64,000 bases of DNA from DATBLZ01 sp036555065 (GCA_036555065.1 DATBLZ010000171.1:1-64000); one strand, 5' to 3'. Positions 17,642 through 25,942 are shown, counted from the first letter of the stretch. A program made the numbers and translations. Notes: generated by a model not told the origin, from the sequence alone.

Positions 17642-18289
17642 GTGTTCTCGGGCATCGTCAAGGGCAAGGGCCGAGTTCGCGCGCAGGCCGAGCGCAACGG
17701 CGATCGGCAGATCGTCATCGACGCAGATCCCGCGCTCGTCGAACCGCTCGAAGTCGGCGCGAGCGTCGCCGTCAACGGCGTGTGCTTGACCGCGGTTGCG
17801 CGCACGGCGGAGTCGTTCACGGCCGACGTATCGCGCGCCACGCTCGGCGTGACGACGCTCGGGCTGCTCGAGATCGGCAGCGAGGTCAATCTCGAGCCCG
17901 CGCTCAAGGTCGGCGATCCGCTCGACGGGCATCTGGTAACGGGCCACGTCGACGGCATCGGTCGTGTCGTCGCGCTTACGCCCGAGGCGCGGTCTCTCAG
18001 AGTCGTTATCGAGCTGCCCAAGGACCTCGTGCGGTTCGTGGCGCACAAAGGCGCGATCGCAGTCGACGGCGTGAGCCTTACGGTCAACGGCGTCGATGCA
18101 CAGCGTTTCGACGTCAACGTGATTCCGCACACGCAGGCCAACACGGTGATTTCCGGGTACGTTCGCGGCACGCCTGTTAATATTGAGGTAGACCTGATCG
18201 CGCGCTACTTGGAACGCCTTGCGCAGCCGATCGAGTCGTCAGTCACGTACGAGAAACTGAAGCGTCATGGTTACGTCGGCAACGAGTAA
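17642..18289 (+). CDS. ribE: Riboflavin synthase, alpha chain
   Basis: Riboflavin synthase of 215 residues, which dismutates two lumazine molecules into riboflavin and the pyrimidine precursor. It shows the two tandem lumazine-binding repeats: MFSGIVKGKGRV ... SVAVNGVCLT and HLVTGHVDGIGRV ... AIAVDGVSLTVNG. The start is a GTG at 17642, one base after the ribD stop. The 3' end overlaps the ribB(X) start by 23 bases, so the enzymes are translated as a coupled block. No FMN riboswitch is visible before or within the cluster. Confidence 0.95.
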   Translation: MFSGIVKGKGRVRAQAERNGDRQIVIDADPALVEPLEVGASVAVNGVCLTAVARTAESFTADVSRATLGVTTLGLLEIGSEVNLEPALKVGDPLDGHLVTGHVDGIGRVVALTPEARSLRVVIELPKDLVRFVAHKGAIAVDGVSLTVNGVDAQRFDVNVIPHTQANTVISGYVRGTPVNIEVDLIARYLERLAQPIESSVTYEKLKRHGYVGNE

Positions 18290-19424
18290 GCATCCTTGGT
18301 CCGGGCTCGATAGCGTCGAGACCATCGTCGCTGCGATTCGCGACGGCGAGATGGTCGTCATGCTCGATGACGAGGACCGGGAGAACGAGGGCGACCTCAT
18401 CATGGCGGCGAGCAAAGTCCGCAGCGACGACATCAACTTCATGGCGCGCTATGGGCGCGGTCTCATTTGTTTGACGTTGACGCGCGCGCGTTGCGAGCAG
18501 CTGCGTCTGCCGCTCATGGTCGGCGACACGGACCGGCGCAAGACGACGAACTTCACGATCTCGATCGAAGCCGCCGAGGGCGTGACGACGGGCATCTCCG
18601 CGCATGACCGCGCCCGCACGATTCGCGCCGCCGTCGCTCCCGACGCGCGGCCCGAGGACCTGCGCCAGCCCGGACACGTCTTTCCGTTGATGGCGCAGCC
18701 CGGCGGCGTGCTCACGCGCGCGGGCCACACCGAGGCAGGCTGCGATCTCGCGCGCCTCGCGGGGCTCGAGCCTGCCGCAGTCATCGTCGAGGTGCTCAAC
18801 GAGGACGGCACGATGGCGCGGCGCGACGACCTCGCGCAGTTCGCGAAGCGCCACAAGCTCAAGATCGGCACGATCGCCGATCTCATCCAGTATCGGCTTG
18901 CGAACGAGGAGACGGTCGAGGCGATCGACGAGATACCGATCGACACACCCTACGGGCCGTTTCGCATGATTTGCTTCGAGGATCACATCAATCGTGAGGT
19001 GCATCTCGCGCTCGTGCGTGGAGAGATCGATGCGCGCGCGCCCACGCTCGTCCGCGTGCACCGCCAGGATACGCTCAGCGACGTCGTCGGCGTCCGTGAC
19101 CCGCGGCTCGGTTGGCCGTTGCGCGATGCAATGCGTCATATCGCGAGCGAAGGCCGCGGCGTCGTCGTGATCCTGCGCCACGACGAGAGCGCGCGCGAGC
19201 TCATGGGCGCCGTCCGCGCGCTGAGCGAAAGCCGCGAAGTAGCGGCGGCGCGGCGCGAGCGCGTCATGGACTTACGGACTTTCGGTACGGGTGCGCAAGT
19301 GCTGCGCGCGCTCGGCGTGCGGAAAATGCGCGTGATGAGCGCACCGAAGCATATCCACGCGCTGTCGGGCTTCGGCCTCGAGGTCGTCGAATACGTCGCC
19401 CCGCGGGAGCTCGAACATGGATGA
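18267..19424 (+). CDS. ribBX: DHBP synthase fused to a degenerate GTP-cyclohydrolase-II-like domain (RibBX type)
   Basis: 385 residues in two domains. Residues 1-200 are 3,4-dihydroxy-2-butanone 4-phosphate synthase, with the acidic site DDEDRENEGDLIM near 34-46 and RAGHTEAGCDLARLAG near 151. Residues about 205-385 have the fold of GTP cyclohydrolase II, but the three zinc-ligand cysteines are absent: where RibA has HSECLTGD...LRCDCG, this protein has HRQDTLSDVVGVRDPRLGW. The second domain therefore cannot be a normal cyclohydrolase. This matches the RibBX variant described in Proteobacteria, whose C-terminal domain has no assigned function. A separate ribA should exist elsewhere in the genome. 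Confidence 0.92.
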   Translation: MVTSATSKHPWSGLDSVETIVAAIRDGEMVVMLDDEDRENEGDLIMAASKVRSDDINFMARYGRGLICLTLTRARCEQLRLPLMVGDTDRRKTTNFTISIEAAEGVTTGISAHDRARTIRAAVAPDARPEDLRQPGHVFPLMAQPGGVLTRAGHTEAGCDLARLAGLEPAAVIVEVLNEDGTMARRDDLAQFAKRHKLKIGTIADLIQYRLANEETVEAIDEIPIDTPYGPFRMICFEDHINREVHLALVRGEIDARAPTLVRVHRQDTLSDVVGVRDPRLGWPLRDAMRHIASEGRGVVVILRHDESARELMGAVRALSESREVAAARRERVMDLRTFGTGAQVLRALGVRKMRVMSAPKHIHALSGFGLEVVEYVAPRELEHG

Positions 19425-19896
19425 GCGCGTCAAGCATATCGAGGGGGAAAGCAGCGCGCGGGGCTTGAGGATCGGCATCGTCGCCTCGCGGTTCAATGAC
19501 TTCATCGTGGATCGCTTGCTCTCGGCGGCGATCAACACGCTGCTCGCGCACGGCGCTGACGCGGCCAACATCGAGGTCGTGCGCGTGCCCGGCGCGTTCG
19601 AAGCGCCGCTGGCAATCAAGAAGATGGCCACTAGCAAACGTTACGATGCGCTCATCGCGCTCGGCTGCGTCATTCGCGGCGCAACGCCGCATTTCGACTA
19701 TGTCGCGAGCGAGGCCAGCCGAGGAGTCGCGAGCGCTTGCCTCAACGACGGCGTCGCGCTCGGCTTCGGGATCCTGACAGTCGATACGATCGAGCAGGCG
19801 ATCGAGCGCGCCGGAGCCAAGGGTGGAAACAAGGGCGCCGACGCGGCTCTCGCCGCGCTGCAGATGGCCTCGGTGCTTCGCCAGCTGGAGCAATGA
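19417..19896 (+). CDS. ribH: 6,7-dimethyl-8-ribityllumazine synthase
   Basis: Lumazine synthase of 159 residues, which condenses the ribD product with the ribB product; it forms icosahedral or pentameric shells. Typical features are IGIVASRFNDFIVDRL, the VPGAFEAPLAIKKM segment, ALGCVIRGATPHFDYV and GVALGFGILTVDTIEQA with the final GNKGADAALAAL. It overlaps the ribB(X) stop by eight bases. Normal length and all active-site regions are present. Confidence 0.95.
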   Translation: MDERVKHIEGESSARGLRIGIVASRFNDFIVDRLLSAAINTLLAHGADAANIEVVRVPGAFEAPLAIKKMATSKRYDALIALGCVIRGATPHFDYVASEASRGVASACLNDGVALGFGILTVDTIEQAIERAGAKGGNKGADAALAALQMASVLRQLEQ

Positions 19897-19899
19897 GCG

Positions 19900-20331
19900 T
19901 TGAGCGCCAAAATGCGACACCGGGCGCGCGCCCTGTTGGTCAAGGCGCTCTACCAGTGGCAGCTCGCGGGTCACGGCTTCGATGAGCTCATCGGTCAATA
20001 CTCGACGCTGGCCGAGTTCGGCCGAGTCGATCAGGACTACTTTCGCGAGGTGCTTAGGCTGGTGCTCGATGAGGCCGCAGCGCTCGACCGCGTGATCGCG
20101 GCGCACGCGGTTCGCAAGCTCGATCAGCTCGACGCCGTCGGCCGGGCCGTATTGCTGATCGCGCTCGCCGAGCTCAAGGATCGCCCCGACGTGCCGACCA
20201 AGGTCGCGATCAACGAAGCCGTCGAGCTCGCCAAAAAATACGGCGCGACTGCGAGCTTCAAGTTCGTCAACGCAGTGCTCGACAAAGCGTCCAAGGACCT
20301 CAGAGGGCAAGGCGACAGGCGCGCCTGTTGA
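19900..20331 (+). CDS. nusB: Transcription antitermination factor NusB
   Basis: NusB of 143 residues, which with NusE binds boxA RNA in rRNA antitermination complexes. The family pattern is clear: RHRARALLVKALYQWQLAG, VRKLDQLDAVGRAVLLIALAEL and KVAINEAVELAKKYGATASFKFVNAVLDK. The TTG at 19900 gives an N-terminus of the same length as E. coli NusB and has GGAG nine bases upstream inside ribH; an in-frame ATG at 19912 is the alternative. It is translationally chained between ribH and thiL, its usual place. Confidence 0.92.
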   Translation: MSAKMRHRARALLVKALYQWQLAGHGFDELIGQYSTLAEFGRVDQDYFREVLRLVLDEAAALDRVIAAHAVRKLDQLDAVGRAVLLIALAELKDRPDVPTKVAINEAVELAKKYGATASFKFVNAVLDKASKDLRGQGDRRAC

Positions 20332-20336
20332 GCGCT

Positions 20337-21287
20337 ATGCCGGGCCCCGGTGAGTTCGAGATCATCGCGCGCTATTTTTCGGGACATCCCGGCGAGGACG
20401 TCACGCTCGGCATCGGCGACGACGCCGCCATCATCGATGTCCACGAGCCGATCGCGGTCGCCGTCGACACGATCGTCGGCGGCGTGCACTTTCCTCCGGA
20501 CCTCGAGGCCCGAGCGATCGGCTACCGTGCGCTCGCGGTCAATCTCAGCGATCTCGCCGCCATGGGCGCGAAACCGCGCTGGGCGACGCTCGCGCTCACG
20601 CTGCCGGCCGCCGATGAATCCTGGCTCGAAAACTTCGCGGCAGGGTTCTTCGAGCTCGCTGCGCAGTTCGGCGTCGGCCTCGTCGGCGGCGACACGACGC
20701 GCGGCCCGCTGACCGTGAGCGTGCAGATCATCGGCACATTGCAGAACGGGCAGTATTTGCGCCGCTCGGGCGGGCGTGTCGGCGATGACGTCTACGTGAC
20801 TGGAACGCTCGGCGATGCCGCGGGCGCTTTGCCGCTGCTCGCGCGTGGCGGAACGGCGGCAGCGGCCGAGGCCGAGCTCATTGCGCGGTTCGCGTATCCG
20901 TCGCCGCGGGTCGCGGCCGGTCGCGCGCTCGTTTCGATTGCGGCGGCTGCGATCGACGTATCGGACGGCCTCGTGGCCGACCTCGGCCATATCTGTAGGC
21001 TGTCCGGCTGCGGCGCACGCATCGACGTCGAGGATCTGCCGCTCTCGCGGGCGCTCAGCAGCACTTACAGCGGCGAGCGCGCCGTCGATTTCGCGCTCGG
21101 CGGCGGCGACGATTACGAGCTTTGCTTCACGGCACCACGCGCGCGCGCGGCCGCCGTGGCCGCGGCGCTCGAGCAGTGCGCGACGCCGTTTACACGCATC
21201 GGCGAGCTCGTTGCGGGCAACGAGGTCGTATGTTGCCGCGGTGGCCGGCCCGTCGCGTTGACCGTCTCGGGCTACACGCATTTTTGA
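20337..21287 (+). CDS. thiL: Thiamine-monophosphate kinase
   Basis: ThiL of 316 residues, ATP-dependent kinase that converts thiamine phosphate to thiamine pyrophosphate. The PurM-like fold is evident: GEFEIIARYF at the N-terminus, GIGDDAAII with the metal-binding aspartates, DTIVGGVHF, VNLSDLAAMGA, GLVGGDTTRG and AIDVSDGLVADLGHI. The ATG at 20337 places GEFEIIARYF as in E. coli; a TTG at 20328 overlapping the nusB stop is also possible. The gene stands between nusB and pgpA, its standard gammaproteobacterial position. Confidence 0.94.
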   Translation: MPGPGEFEIIARYFSGHPGEDVTLGIGDDAAIIDVHEPIAVAVDTIVGGVHFPPDLEARAIGYRALAVNLSDLAAMGAKPRWATLALTLPAADESWLENFAAGFFELAAQFGVGLVGGDTTRGPLTVSVQIIGTLQNGQYLRRSGGRVGDDVYVTGTLGDAAGALPLLARGGTAAAAEAELIARFAYPSPRVAAGRALVSIAAAAIDVSDGLVADLGHICRLSGCGARIDVEDLPLSRALSSTYSGERAVDFALGGGDDYELCFTAPRARAAAVAAALEQCATPFTRIGELVAGNEVVCCRGGRPVALTVSGYTHF

Positions 21288-21299
21288 GAGCATGGAACC

Positions 21300-21785
21300 G
21301 TGAGCCGCTCCGCTCGCCCGCCGCTGCGCATGCTGCGCGATCCCGTTCATCTTTTGGCGTTCGGCTTGGGCACGGGGCTCGCGCCGTGGGCGCCCGGAAC
21401 TGCAGGCACCCTGCTCGCAGTGCCGCTCGCGTGGCTCATGGCGGAATGGCCGATGGCGTGGCGCATCGCGGCGGTTGCGGTCGTAATACTCGGCGGAGTC
21501 TTCGTCTGCGGACTGAGCGCGAAACGGCTCGGCGTGCACGATCATCCCGCGATCGTCCTCGATGAAATCGCGGCCACGCTGGCACTTGCGCTGACGCTGC
21601 CGAAGCAGGCAGCGTGGTTCGCTAGTGCCTTCATCTTGTTCAGGTTTTTCGACATCGCCAAGCCCTGGCCGATACGGGAAATGGATCACAGATTGGGCGG
21701 CGGGCTCGGAATTATGCTTGACGACCTAATGGCGGCGCTCTATGCGGCGGCGTGTCTTTGGATCGTCAGGCAAGCAATCCTCTAA
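21300..21785 (+). CDS. pgpA: Phosphatidylglycerophosphatase A
   Basis: Inner-membrane phosphatase of 161 residues that dephosphorylates phosphatidylglycerol phosphate. The signature LAFGLGTGLAPWAPGTAGTL lies near residues 18-37, and VLDEIAATLALAL and FRFFDIAKPWPIR are characteristic; there are three to four membrane segments. It starts with GTG, 13 bases after thiL. The kinase gene follows three bases after its stop. Confidence 0.93.
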   Translation: MSRSARPPLRMLRDPVHLLAFGLGTGLAPWAPGTAGTLLAVPLAWLMAEWPMAWRIAAVAVVILGGVFVCGLSAKRLGVHDHPAIVLDEIAATLALALTLPKQAAWFASAFILFRFFDIAKPWPIREMDHRLGGGLGIMLDDLMAALYAAACLWIVRQAIL

Positions 21786-21788
21786 CTT

Positions 21789-23099
21789 ATGGCGCAAGCG
21801 AAGGCCGAAGCCGCGAGTGATCGCGGCAAGCGTGATGTCCCTGAGCGAATCGGTAAGTACGACATCATCAATGAGGTCGGGCAGGGCAGCACCGGCCGGG
21901 TCTTCTTGTCGCACGACCCGTATTACGGTCGCGACGTCGCGATCAAGCTCTACCTCATAGAGCAAGAGGACGACAACAAAGCGCGCGTGACGCGCAAGAT
22001 GTTTTTCAACGAGGCCCAGATGATGGGCCGCTTGCAGCATCCGAACATTCTGCCGATTTACGACGCGGGTGAGGAGAATGGCAGCTACTACGTAGTGACT
22101 GAACACGTGCACGGTGCGCGCACGCTCGCTGCCTACTGCAAACCCGACAATCTGCTGCGCATCGACGACGTCGTCGAGATCATCTTCAAGTGCGCGAAGG
22201 CGCTCAACTATGCGCACAGTCGCGGCGTCATCCACCGCGACATCAAACCGAGCAACATCATGCTCACGCTCGACAACGACGTGCGCATCATCGATTTCGG
22301 CATCGCGCTCGTCACGGATTCCGCCGTGTCGCGCATCGAAGGAATCGCAGGCTCGCCGAGCTACATGTCGCCCGAGCAAGTGCAATCCGCCGAAATCACG
22401 CCACGATCCGATATCTATTCGCTCGGCGCGGTCATGTACGAGCTGTTGACGGGATTCCGGCCGTTTCGCGCGAACAACCTGAGCAAGCTCCTGCATCAGA
22501 TCATCTACGCGACGCCGCCGCCGATCCACACGCTGCGCGCCGATATCTCCGAGGATCTCGAGGCGATCGTGACGCGATCGCTGCTCAAGGACGCGACGCA
22601 GCGTTACCAGAACGGCCTCGAGCTCGCCGGCGCGCTCACGCAGGTCTATCAGACCTTGCGCAACCAGCACGAGCGCATCGACAAGAAGGAGCGCTTCGAT
22701 CTCTTGCGCCGCCTGCGTTTCTTCCACGAGTTCTCGCACTCGGAGATCTGGGAAATATTGCGCGCAAGCGAATGGCGCGAATACGAGGCGGGCGAGGCCA
22801 TTATCCGCGAAGGGGAGATGGACGATCGCTTCTATATCATCGTCAGCGGCGAGGTCACGGTGCAGTCGGGCCGCCGCGAGATCGGTGTGCTCGGGGGCGG
22901 CAATTGCTTCGGCGAGACGAGCTATGTCCGCGGCGCCCGCCGCACGGCGACGATCTCGGCGCGCGCACCCACGACGCTCGTGCGCGTGAGCTCGACGCTG
23001 CTCGAGCAAGCCTCTTCGTCGTGCCAGCTGCGGTTCAACAAAGTGTTCCTACGCTCGCTCATCGAGCGGCTCCAGGGCATCGCCAACACGGCGACCTAG
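21789..23099 (+). CDS. Hanks-type Ser/Thr protein kinase with C-terminal cyclic-nucleotide-binding-like domain
   Basis: Soluble protein of 436 residues. Residues about 18-285 form a complete eukaryotic-like kinase: glycine loop VGQGSTGRV, the ATP-binding Lys in DVAIKLY, the catalytic loop VIHRDIKPSNIM near 147-158, DFGIA, and the activation-segment end SYMSPEQ. Residues about 310-425 are a cNMP-binding-like beta barrel (EAIIREGEMDDRFYIIVSGEV, GNCFGETSYVRGARRTATI) with a phosphate-binding-cassette-like motif. This suggests a kinase gated by a cyclic nucleotide or a related ligand. It starts three bases after pgpA and may share its transcript. No phosphatase or FHA partner is seen. Confidence 0.9.
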   Translation: MAQAKAEAASDRGKRDVPERIGKYDIINEVGQGSTGRVFLSHDPYYGRDVAIKLYLIEQEDDNKARVTRKMFFNEAQMMGRLQHPNILPIYDAGEENGSYYVVTEHVHGARTLAAYCKPDNLLRIDDVVEIIFKCAKALNYAHSRGVIHRDIKPSNIMLTLDNDVRIIDFGIALVTDSAVSRIEGIAGSPSYMSPEQVQSAEITPRSDIYSLGAVMYELLTGFRPFRANNLSKLLHQIIYATPPPIHTLRADISEDLEAIVTRSLLKDATQRYQNGLELAGALTQVYQTLRNQHERIDKKERFDLLRRLRFFHEFSHSEIWEILRASEWREYEAGEAIIREGEMDDRFYIIVSGEVTVQSGRREIGVLGGGNCFGETSYVRGARRTATISARAPTTLVRVSSTLLEQASSSCQLRFNKVFLRSLIERLQGIANTAT

Positions 23100-23123
23100 T
23101 GGCCGCGCGGTCTAGTCCGCGAA

Positions 23124-23366
23124 TTACTCGGATGCCTCGGGGTCGAACGGAACGGGTTCGGCGTCGTCGGTGCTCTTGAGCAGGATCTCGACCTTCTGCT
23201 CGGCTTCTTTGAGGGCCGTTTGGCACTGGCGCGTGAGCTTGACGCCGCGCTCGAACTCCTTGAGCGCCTGTTGCAGCGACAGCTCTCCGCTCTCGAGCCG
23301 CTCGACGAGCGCTTCGAGCTCGACGAGGGCTTTCTCGAGCTGGCCCAAATTCTTTTCTTGCTTCAA
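23124..23366 (-). CDS. xseB: Exodeoxyribonuclease VII small subunit
   Basis: XseB of 80 residues, the small helical subunit that binds the long helix of XseA in the ATP-independent single-strand exonuclease VII. The pattern ALVELEALVERLESGELSL followed by LKEFERGVKLTRQCQTAL is diagnostic. In E. coli xseB precedes ispA and dxs; here neither follows, and the gene stands alone facing the kinase gene. The acidic C-terminus DDAEPVPFDPEASE is variable in the family. Confidence 0.93.
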   Translation of the reverse strand: MKQEKNLGQLEKALVELEALVERLESGELSLQQALKEFERGVKLTRQCQTALKEAEQKVEILLKSTDDAEPVPFDPEASE

Positions 23367-23436
23367 GCTCGCGCACGGTACTAAGCGCGCGTCCGCGGGT
23401 CAATTTCGCAGCCGTACGACGCGGGAGCTTTCCGAG

Positions 23437-23465
23437 TTGACACGCTTTAGTGCAGCGTCTAAATT
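23437..23465 (+). promoter_or_regulatory. Probable sigma70 promoter of the rubrerythrin operon
   Basis: A perfect -35 TTGACA (23437-23442) is followed after 17 bases by TAAATT (23460-23465) as -10. The start of transcription would be near 23472, about 36 bases before the rubrerythrin ATG. An inverted repeat TTTAG-N8-CTAAA (23446-23450 / 23459-23463) spans the spacer and -10. Confidence 0.65.
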
Positions 23466-23470
23466 GCCTC

Positions 23471-23483
23471 TAGACTTGGTCTA
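23471..23483. promoter_or_regulatory. Inverted repeat at the transcription start, possible operator
   Basis: Perfect short palindrome TAGAC-TTG-GTCTA just downstream of the -10 of the rubrerythrin promoter, within the run TCTAGACTTGGTCTAAG. Together with the repeat over the spacer it suggests repressor control, perhaps by a redox or iron-sulfur sensor; the regulator is not identifiable. Confidence 0.4.
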
Positions 23484-23507
23484 AGTCGCACGGACGGAGA
23501 AAACCCG

Positions 23508-23927
23508 ATGAATCTCAAAGGCAGCCGCACGGAGAAGAATTTGAAAGACGCCTTCGCCGGCGAATCGCAGGCGAATCGCCGCTATCTCTATTTCGCCGCC
23601 AAAGCCGACGTCGAAGGCTACAACGACGTCGCGGCCGTATTCCGCTCGACCGCCGAAGGCGAAACCGGGCATGCGCATGGGCACCTCGAATATCTCGAGG
23701 CCGTCGGTGATCCGGCCACGGGCCTGCCGATCGGCGCGACGAACGCGAATCTCAAGGCGGCCATTGCCGGCGAAACTCACGAGTACACGGACATGTACCC
23801 CGGTATGGCGAAGGCTGCGCGCGCCGAAGGATTCGAGGAGATCGCCGATTGGTTCGAGACGCTCGCGAAAGCCGAGCGCTCGCACGCGAACCGCTTCCAG
23901 AAAGCCTTGGACGCGCTCGATCGTTAG
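23508..23927 (+). CDS. Rubrerythrin-family protein, diiron domain only
   Basis: 139-residue ferritin-like diiron protein of the rubrerythrin family. The metal-binding glutamates and histidines appear in LKDAFAGESQANRRY, EGETGHAHGH, IAGETHEYTDMYP and AKAERSHANRF. The C-terminal rubredoxin-type Cys4 iron domain of classical rubrerythrins is missing, so an external electron donor is needed if it acts as a peroxidase. The next gene, one base overlapping, encodes an iron-sulfur protein that could fill this role. A strong promoter precedes the gene. Confidence 0.92.
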   Translation: MNLKGSRTEKNLKDAFAGESQANRRYLYFAAKADVEGYNDVAAVFRSTAEGETGHAHGHLEYLEAVGDPATGLPIGATNANLKAAIAGETHEYTDMYPGMAKAARAEGFEEIADWFETLAKAERSHANRFQKALDALDR

Positions 23928-25255
23928 TGCCGCGCGAGGGCAGCCTCGAGGCTCCGACACGCCACGCGATCGACTGGCAGTCCGACGCCTATTGCGACGC
24001 GCCTGCATTGAACGCAGAGCTTGCGCGCGTCTTCGATATCTGCCACGGCTGCCGGCGTTGCTTCAGCCTTTGCAACGCGTTTCCGACGCTGTTCGATCTC
24101 GTCGACGAATCGGCGACCGGCGAGCTTCATTCTGTCCCGGTCGCGGACTACGCGAAGGTCGTCGAGCACTGTTACCTCTGCGACATGTGCTACATGACGA
24201 AGTGTCCGTACGTTCCGCCGCACGAATGGAACGTCGATTTCCCGCACTTGATGTTGCGCGCGAAGACCAAGCAGTTTCGCGACGGCAAGACGAAGCTTCG
24301 CGACCGGCTGCTGAGCTCGACCGATGCAGTGGGTGCGATCGCCGGCATTCCCGTGATTGCCGAGATCGTCAATGCCGTCAACGGCTCGAAGCTCGGGCGC
24401 GGCCTGCTCGATGCCGTCGCCGGCATCGATCGCGCGGCGCCGGTGCCGAAGTATCACAGCAAAACTGCGCGTAAGCGCTTGGCCGAGCGAGTCGGGCGCC
24501 GAGACGCCCAAGCGACGGCGACCGACGGCACGGCAGGCCGCGTCGTCGTCTTCACGACGTGCTACGGCAATCGCAACCAGCCCAAGCTCGTCGCGGACCT
24601 CGTCGCCGTGCTCGAGCACAACGAGATCCCCGTCACTTTGCTCGCGAGCGAGCGCTGCTGCGGTATGCCGAAGCTCGAGCTCGGCGACCTCGAGTCCGTC
24701 CGCGCGCTCAAAGAGCGCAATATCGAGGCGCTCCACGAGCTCGTCGCCGCCGGCTGGGACGTGACCGCGCCCATCCCGTCGTGCGTGCTCATGTTCAAGC
24801 AAGAGCTGCCGCTGCTCTTTCCCGACGACCCGAAGGTCAGGGCCGTTGCCGAGGCGTTTTTCGATCCGTTCGAATACCTCCTGCTTCGCCACCGCGCGGG
24901 CAGGCTCAAGGTCGATTTCAAGCAAGAGCTCGGCAAGATCAGCTATCAGGTCCCGTGCCACCTGCGTGTCCAGAATTTGGGGCTCAAGACGCGCGCCGTT
25001 CTCGAGCTCGTGCCGAACACGTCGGTCGCGCCGATCGAGCGCTGCTCGGGACACGATGGAACCTATGCGGTAAAGAAGGAATATCACGAAATCGCCGCCA
25101 AGATAGCGCGGCCCGTGGCGCGCCAAGCCGATGGCGCGGCGGCGCAGTATTTCACGAGCGACTGCCCCATGGCCGCGGAACAGGTTGCGCACGTATCCGA
25201 GTCCGTGCAGGCCACGCACCCGATCGAGCTTTTGCGCCGCGCCTACGGGATTTGA
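23927..25255 (+). CDS. Heterodisulfide-reductase/GlpC-like Fe-S protein with CCG domains
   Basis: 442-residue protein with two ferredoxin-type [4Fe-4S] motifs near the N-terminus (CHGCRRCFSLCNAFP and CYLCDMCYMTKCPYVPP) and two cysteine-rich CCG domains (ERCCGMPKLELG and PCHLRVQN with IERCSGHDGTYAVK), as in GlpC, HdrD and LutA-type proteins. No membrane segments are clear. It probably relays electrons between an unknown donor and the rubrerythrin. The start is a GTG whose first base is the last base of the rubrerythrin stop (TAGTG), so the two are coupled. It is not glpC proper, because no glpA/glpB are present. Confidence 0.88.
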   Translation: MPREGSLEAPTRHAIDWQSDAYCDAPALNAELARVFDICHGCRRCFSLCNAFPTLFDLVDESATGELHSVPVADYAKVVEHCYLCDMCYMTKCPYVPPHEWNVDFPHLMLRAKTKQFRDGKTKLRDRLLSSTDAVGAIAGIPVIAEIVNAVNGSKLGRGLLDAVAGIDRAAPVPKYHSKTARKRLAERVGRRDAQATATDGTAGRVVVFTTCYGNRNQPKLVADLVAVLEHNEIPVTLLASERCCGMPKLELGDLESVRALKERNIEALHELVAAGWDVTAPIPSCVLMFKQELPLLFPDDPKVRAVAEAFFDPFEYLLLRHRAGRLKVDFKQELGKISYQVPCHLRVQNLGLKTRAVLELVPNTSVAPIERCSGHDGTYAVKKEYHEIAAKIARPVARQADGAAAQYFTSDCPMAAEQVAHVSESVQATHPIELLRRAYGI

Positions 25256-25260
25256 GCGAA

Positions 25261-25842
25261 GTGCGGCGACTCGGAGTTCAAGATCTGTACTCGCTCGAGC
25301 AGTACCACGGTCTGCGTGCCGATTTCCGCAAGCGCGTGCTCGCACACAAGCAGAAGCGCCAGGTCGCTATCGGGCCGATCGTAACGCTCTATTTCGAGGA
25401 TCGGCTCACGATTCAGTACCAGGTTCAAGAGATGCTGCGGATCGAACGGATCTTCGAGCGCGAGGCCATCGAAGAGGAGCTCGCGGCTTACAACCCGCTG
25501 ATCCCGAACGGCGCCAATCTCAAGGCCACGTTGATGATCGAGGTGCCCGACCCCGACGAGCGCCGCCGCGAGCTCGAACGGCTCGCCGGCATCGAGCACC
25601 GTCTCTATGCGCGCGTGGATGCTCTCGATCCCATGTTCGCCATCGCCGACGAGGATCTCGAGCGCACGAGCGAAGGCAGAACTGCGGCCGTGCATTTCGT
25701 CCGCTTCGAGCTCGGTGCGGGCGGTTGCGAGCGGCTCAAGCGCGGCGCTGCCTTGAGCATCGGCTTTCATGCGCCGGAGTACGAGCACGTGACCATTCTC
25801 AACGATGCACAACGCAACGCGCTCGTCGCCGATCTCGACTAA
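25261..25842 (+). CDS. DUF3501 family protein
   Basis: 193-residue soluble protein of the DUF3501 family: DLYSLEQYHGLRADFRKRV, IGPIVTLYFEDRLTIQYQVQEMLRIERIFE and ELAAYNPLIPNGANLKATLMIE are the conserved blocks. Its function is not known; the family is repeatedly found next to rubrerythrin and GlpC-like proteins, as here, so a role in the same oxidative-stress or electron-transfer system is inferred. GTG start at 25261, five bases after the previous stop. A REP unit follows four bases after the stop. Confidence 0.85.
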   Translation: MRRLGVQDLYSLEQYHGLRADFRKRVLAHKQKRQVAIGPIVTLYFEDRLTIQYQVQEMLRIERIFEREAIEEELAAYNPLIPNGANLKATLMIEVPDPDERRRELERLAGIEHRLYARVDALDPMFAIADEDLERTSEGRTAAVHFVRFELGAGGCERLKRGAALSIGFHAPEYEHVTILNDAQRNALVADLD

Positions 25843-25845
25843 AAA

Positions 25846-25868
25846 ATCGCGGCTAAAGCCGCTCCCAC
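25846..25868 (-). repeat. REP-like palindrome downstream of the DUF3501 gene
   Basis: Reverse unit (ATCGCGGCTAAAGCCGCTCC) three bases after the TAA stop and about 75 bases before parE; likely located in the 3' end of the rubrerythrin operon transcript. Confidence 0.8.
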
Positions 25869-25942
25869 AAGAAAAAAGTCGGTACAATCCGTGCTCTCGG
25901 CGTCGCGGGCAATGCGGCCGCGCGCGCGCCGGGGCCTGTTGA

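Noticed and set aside
18877..19424. Functional GTP cyclohydrolase II activity in the ribB fusion
   Set aside because: All zinc-ligand cysteines are absent.
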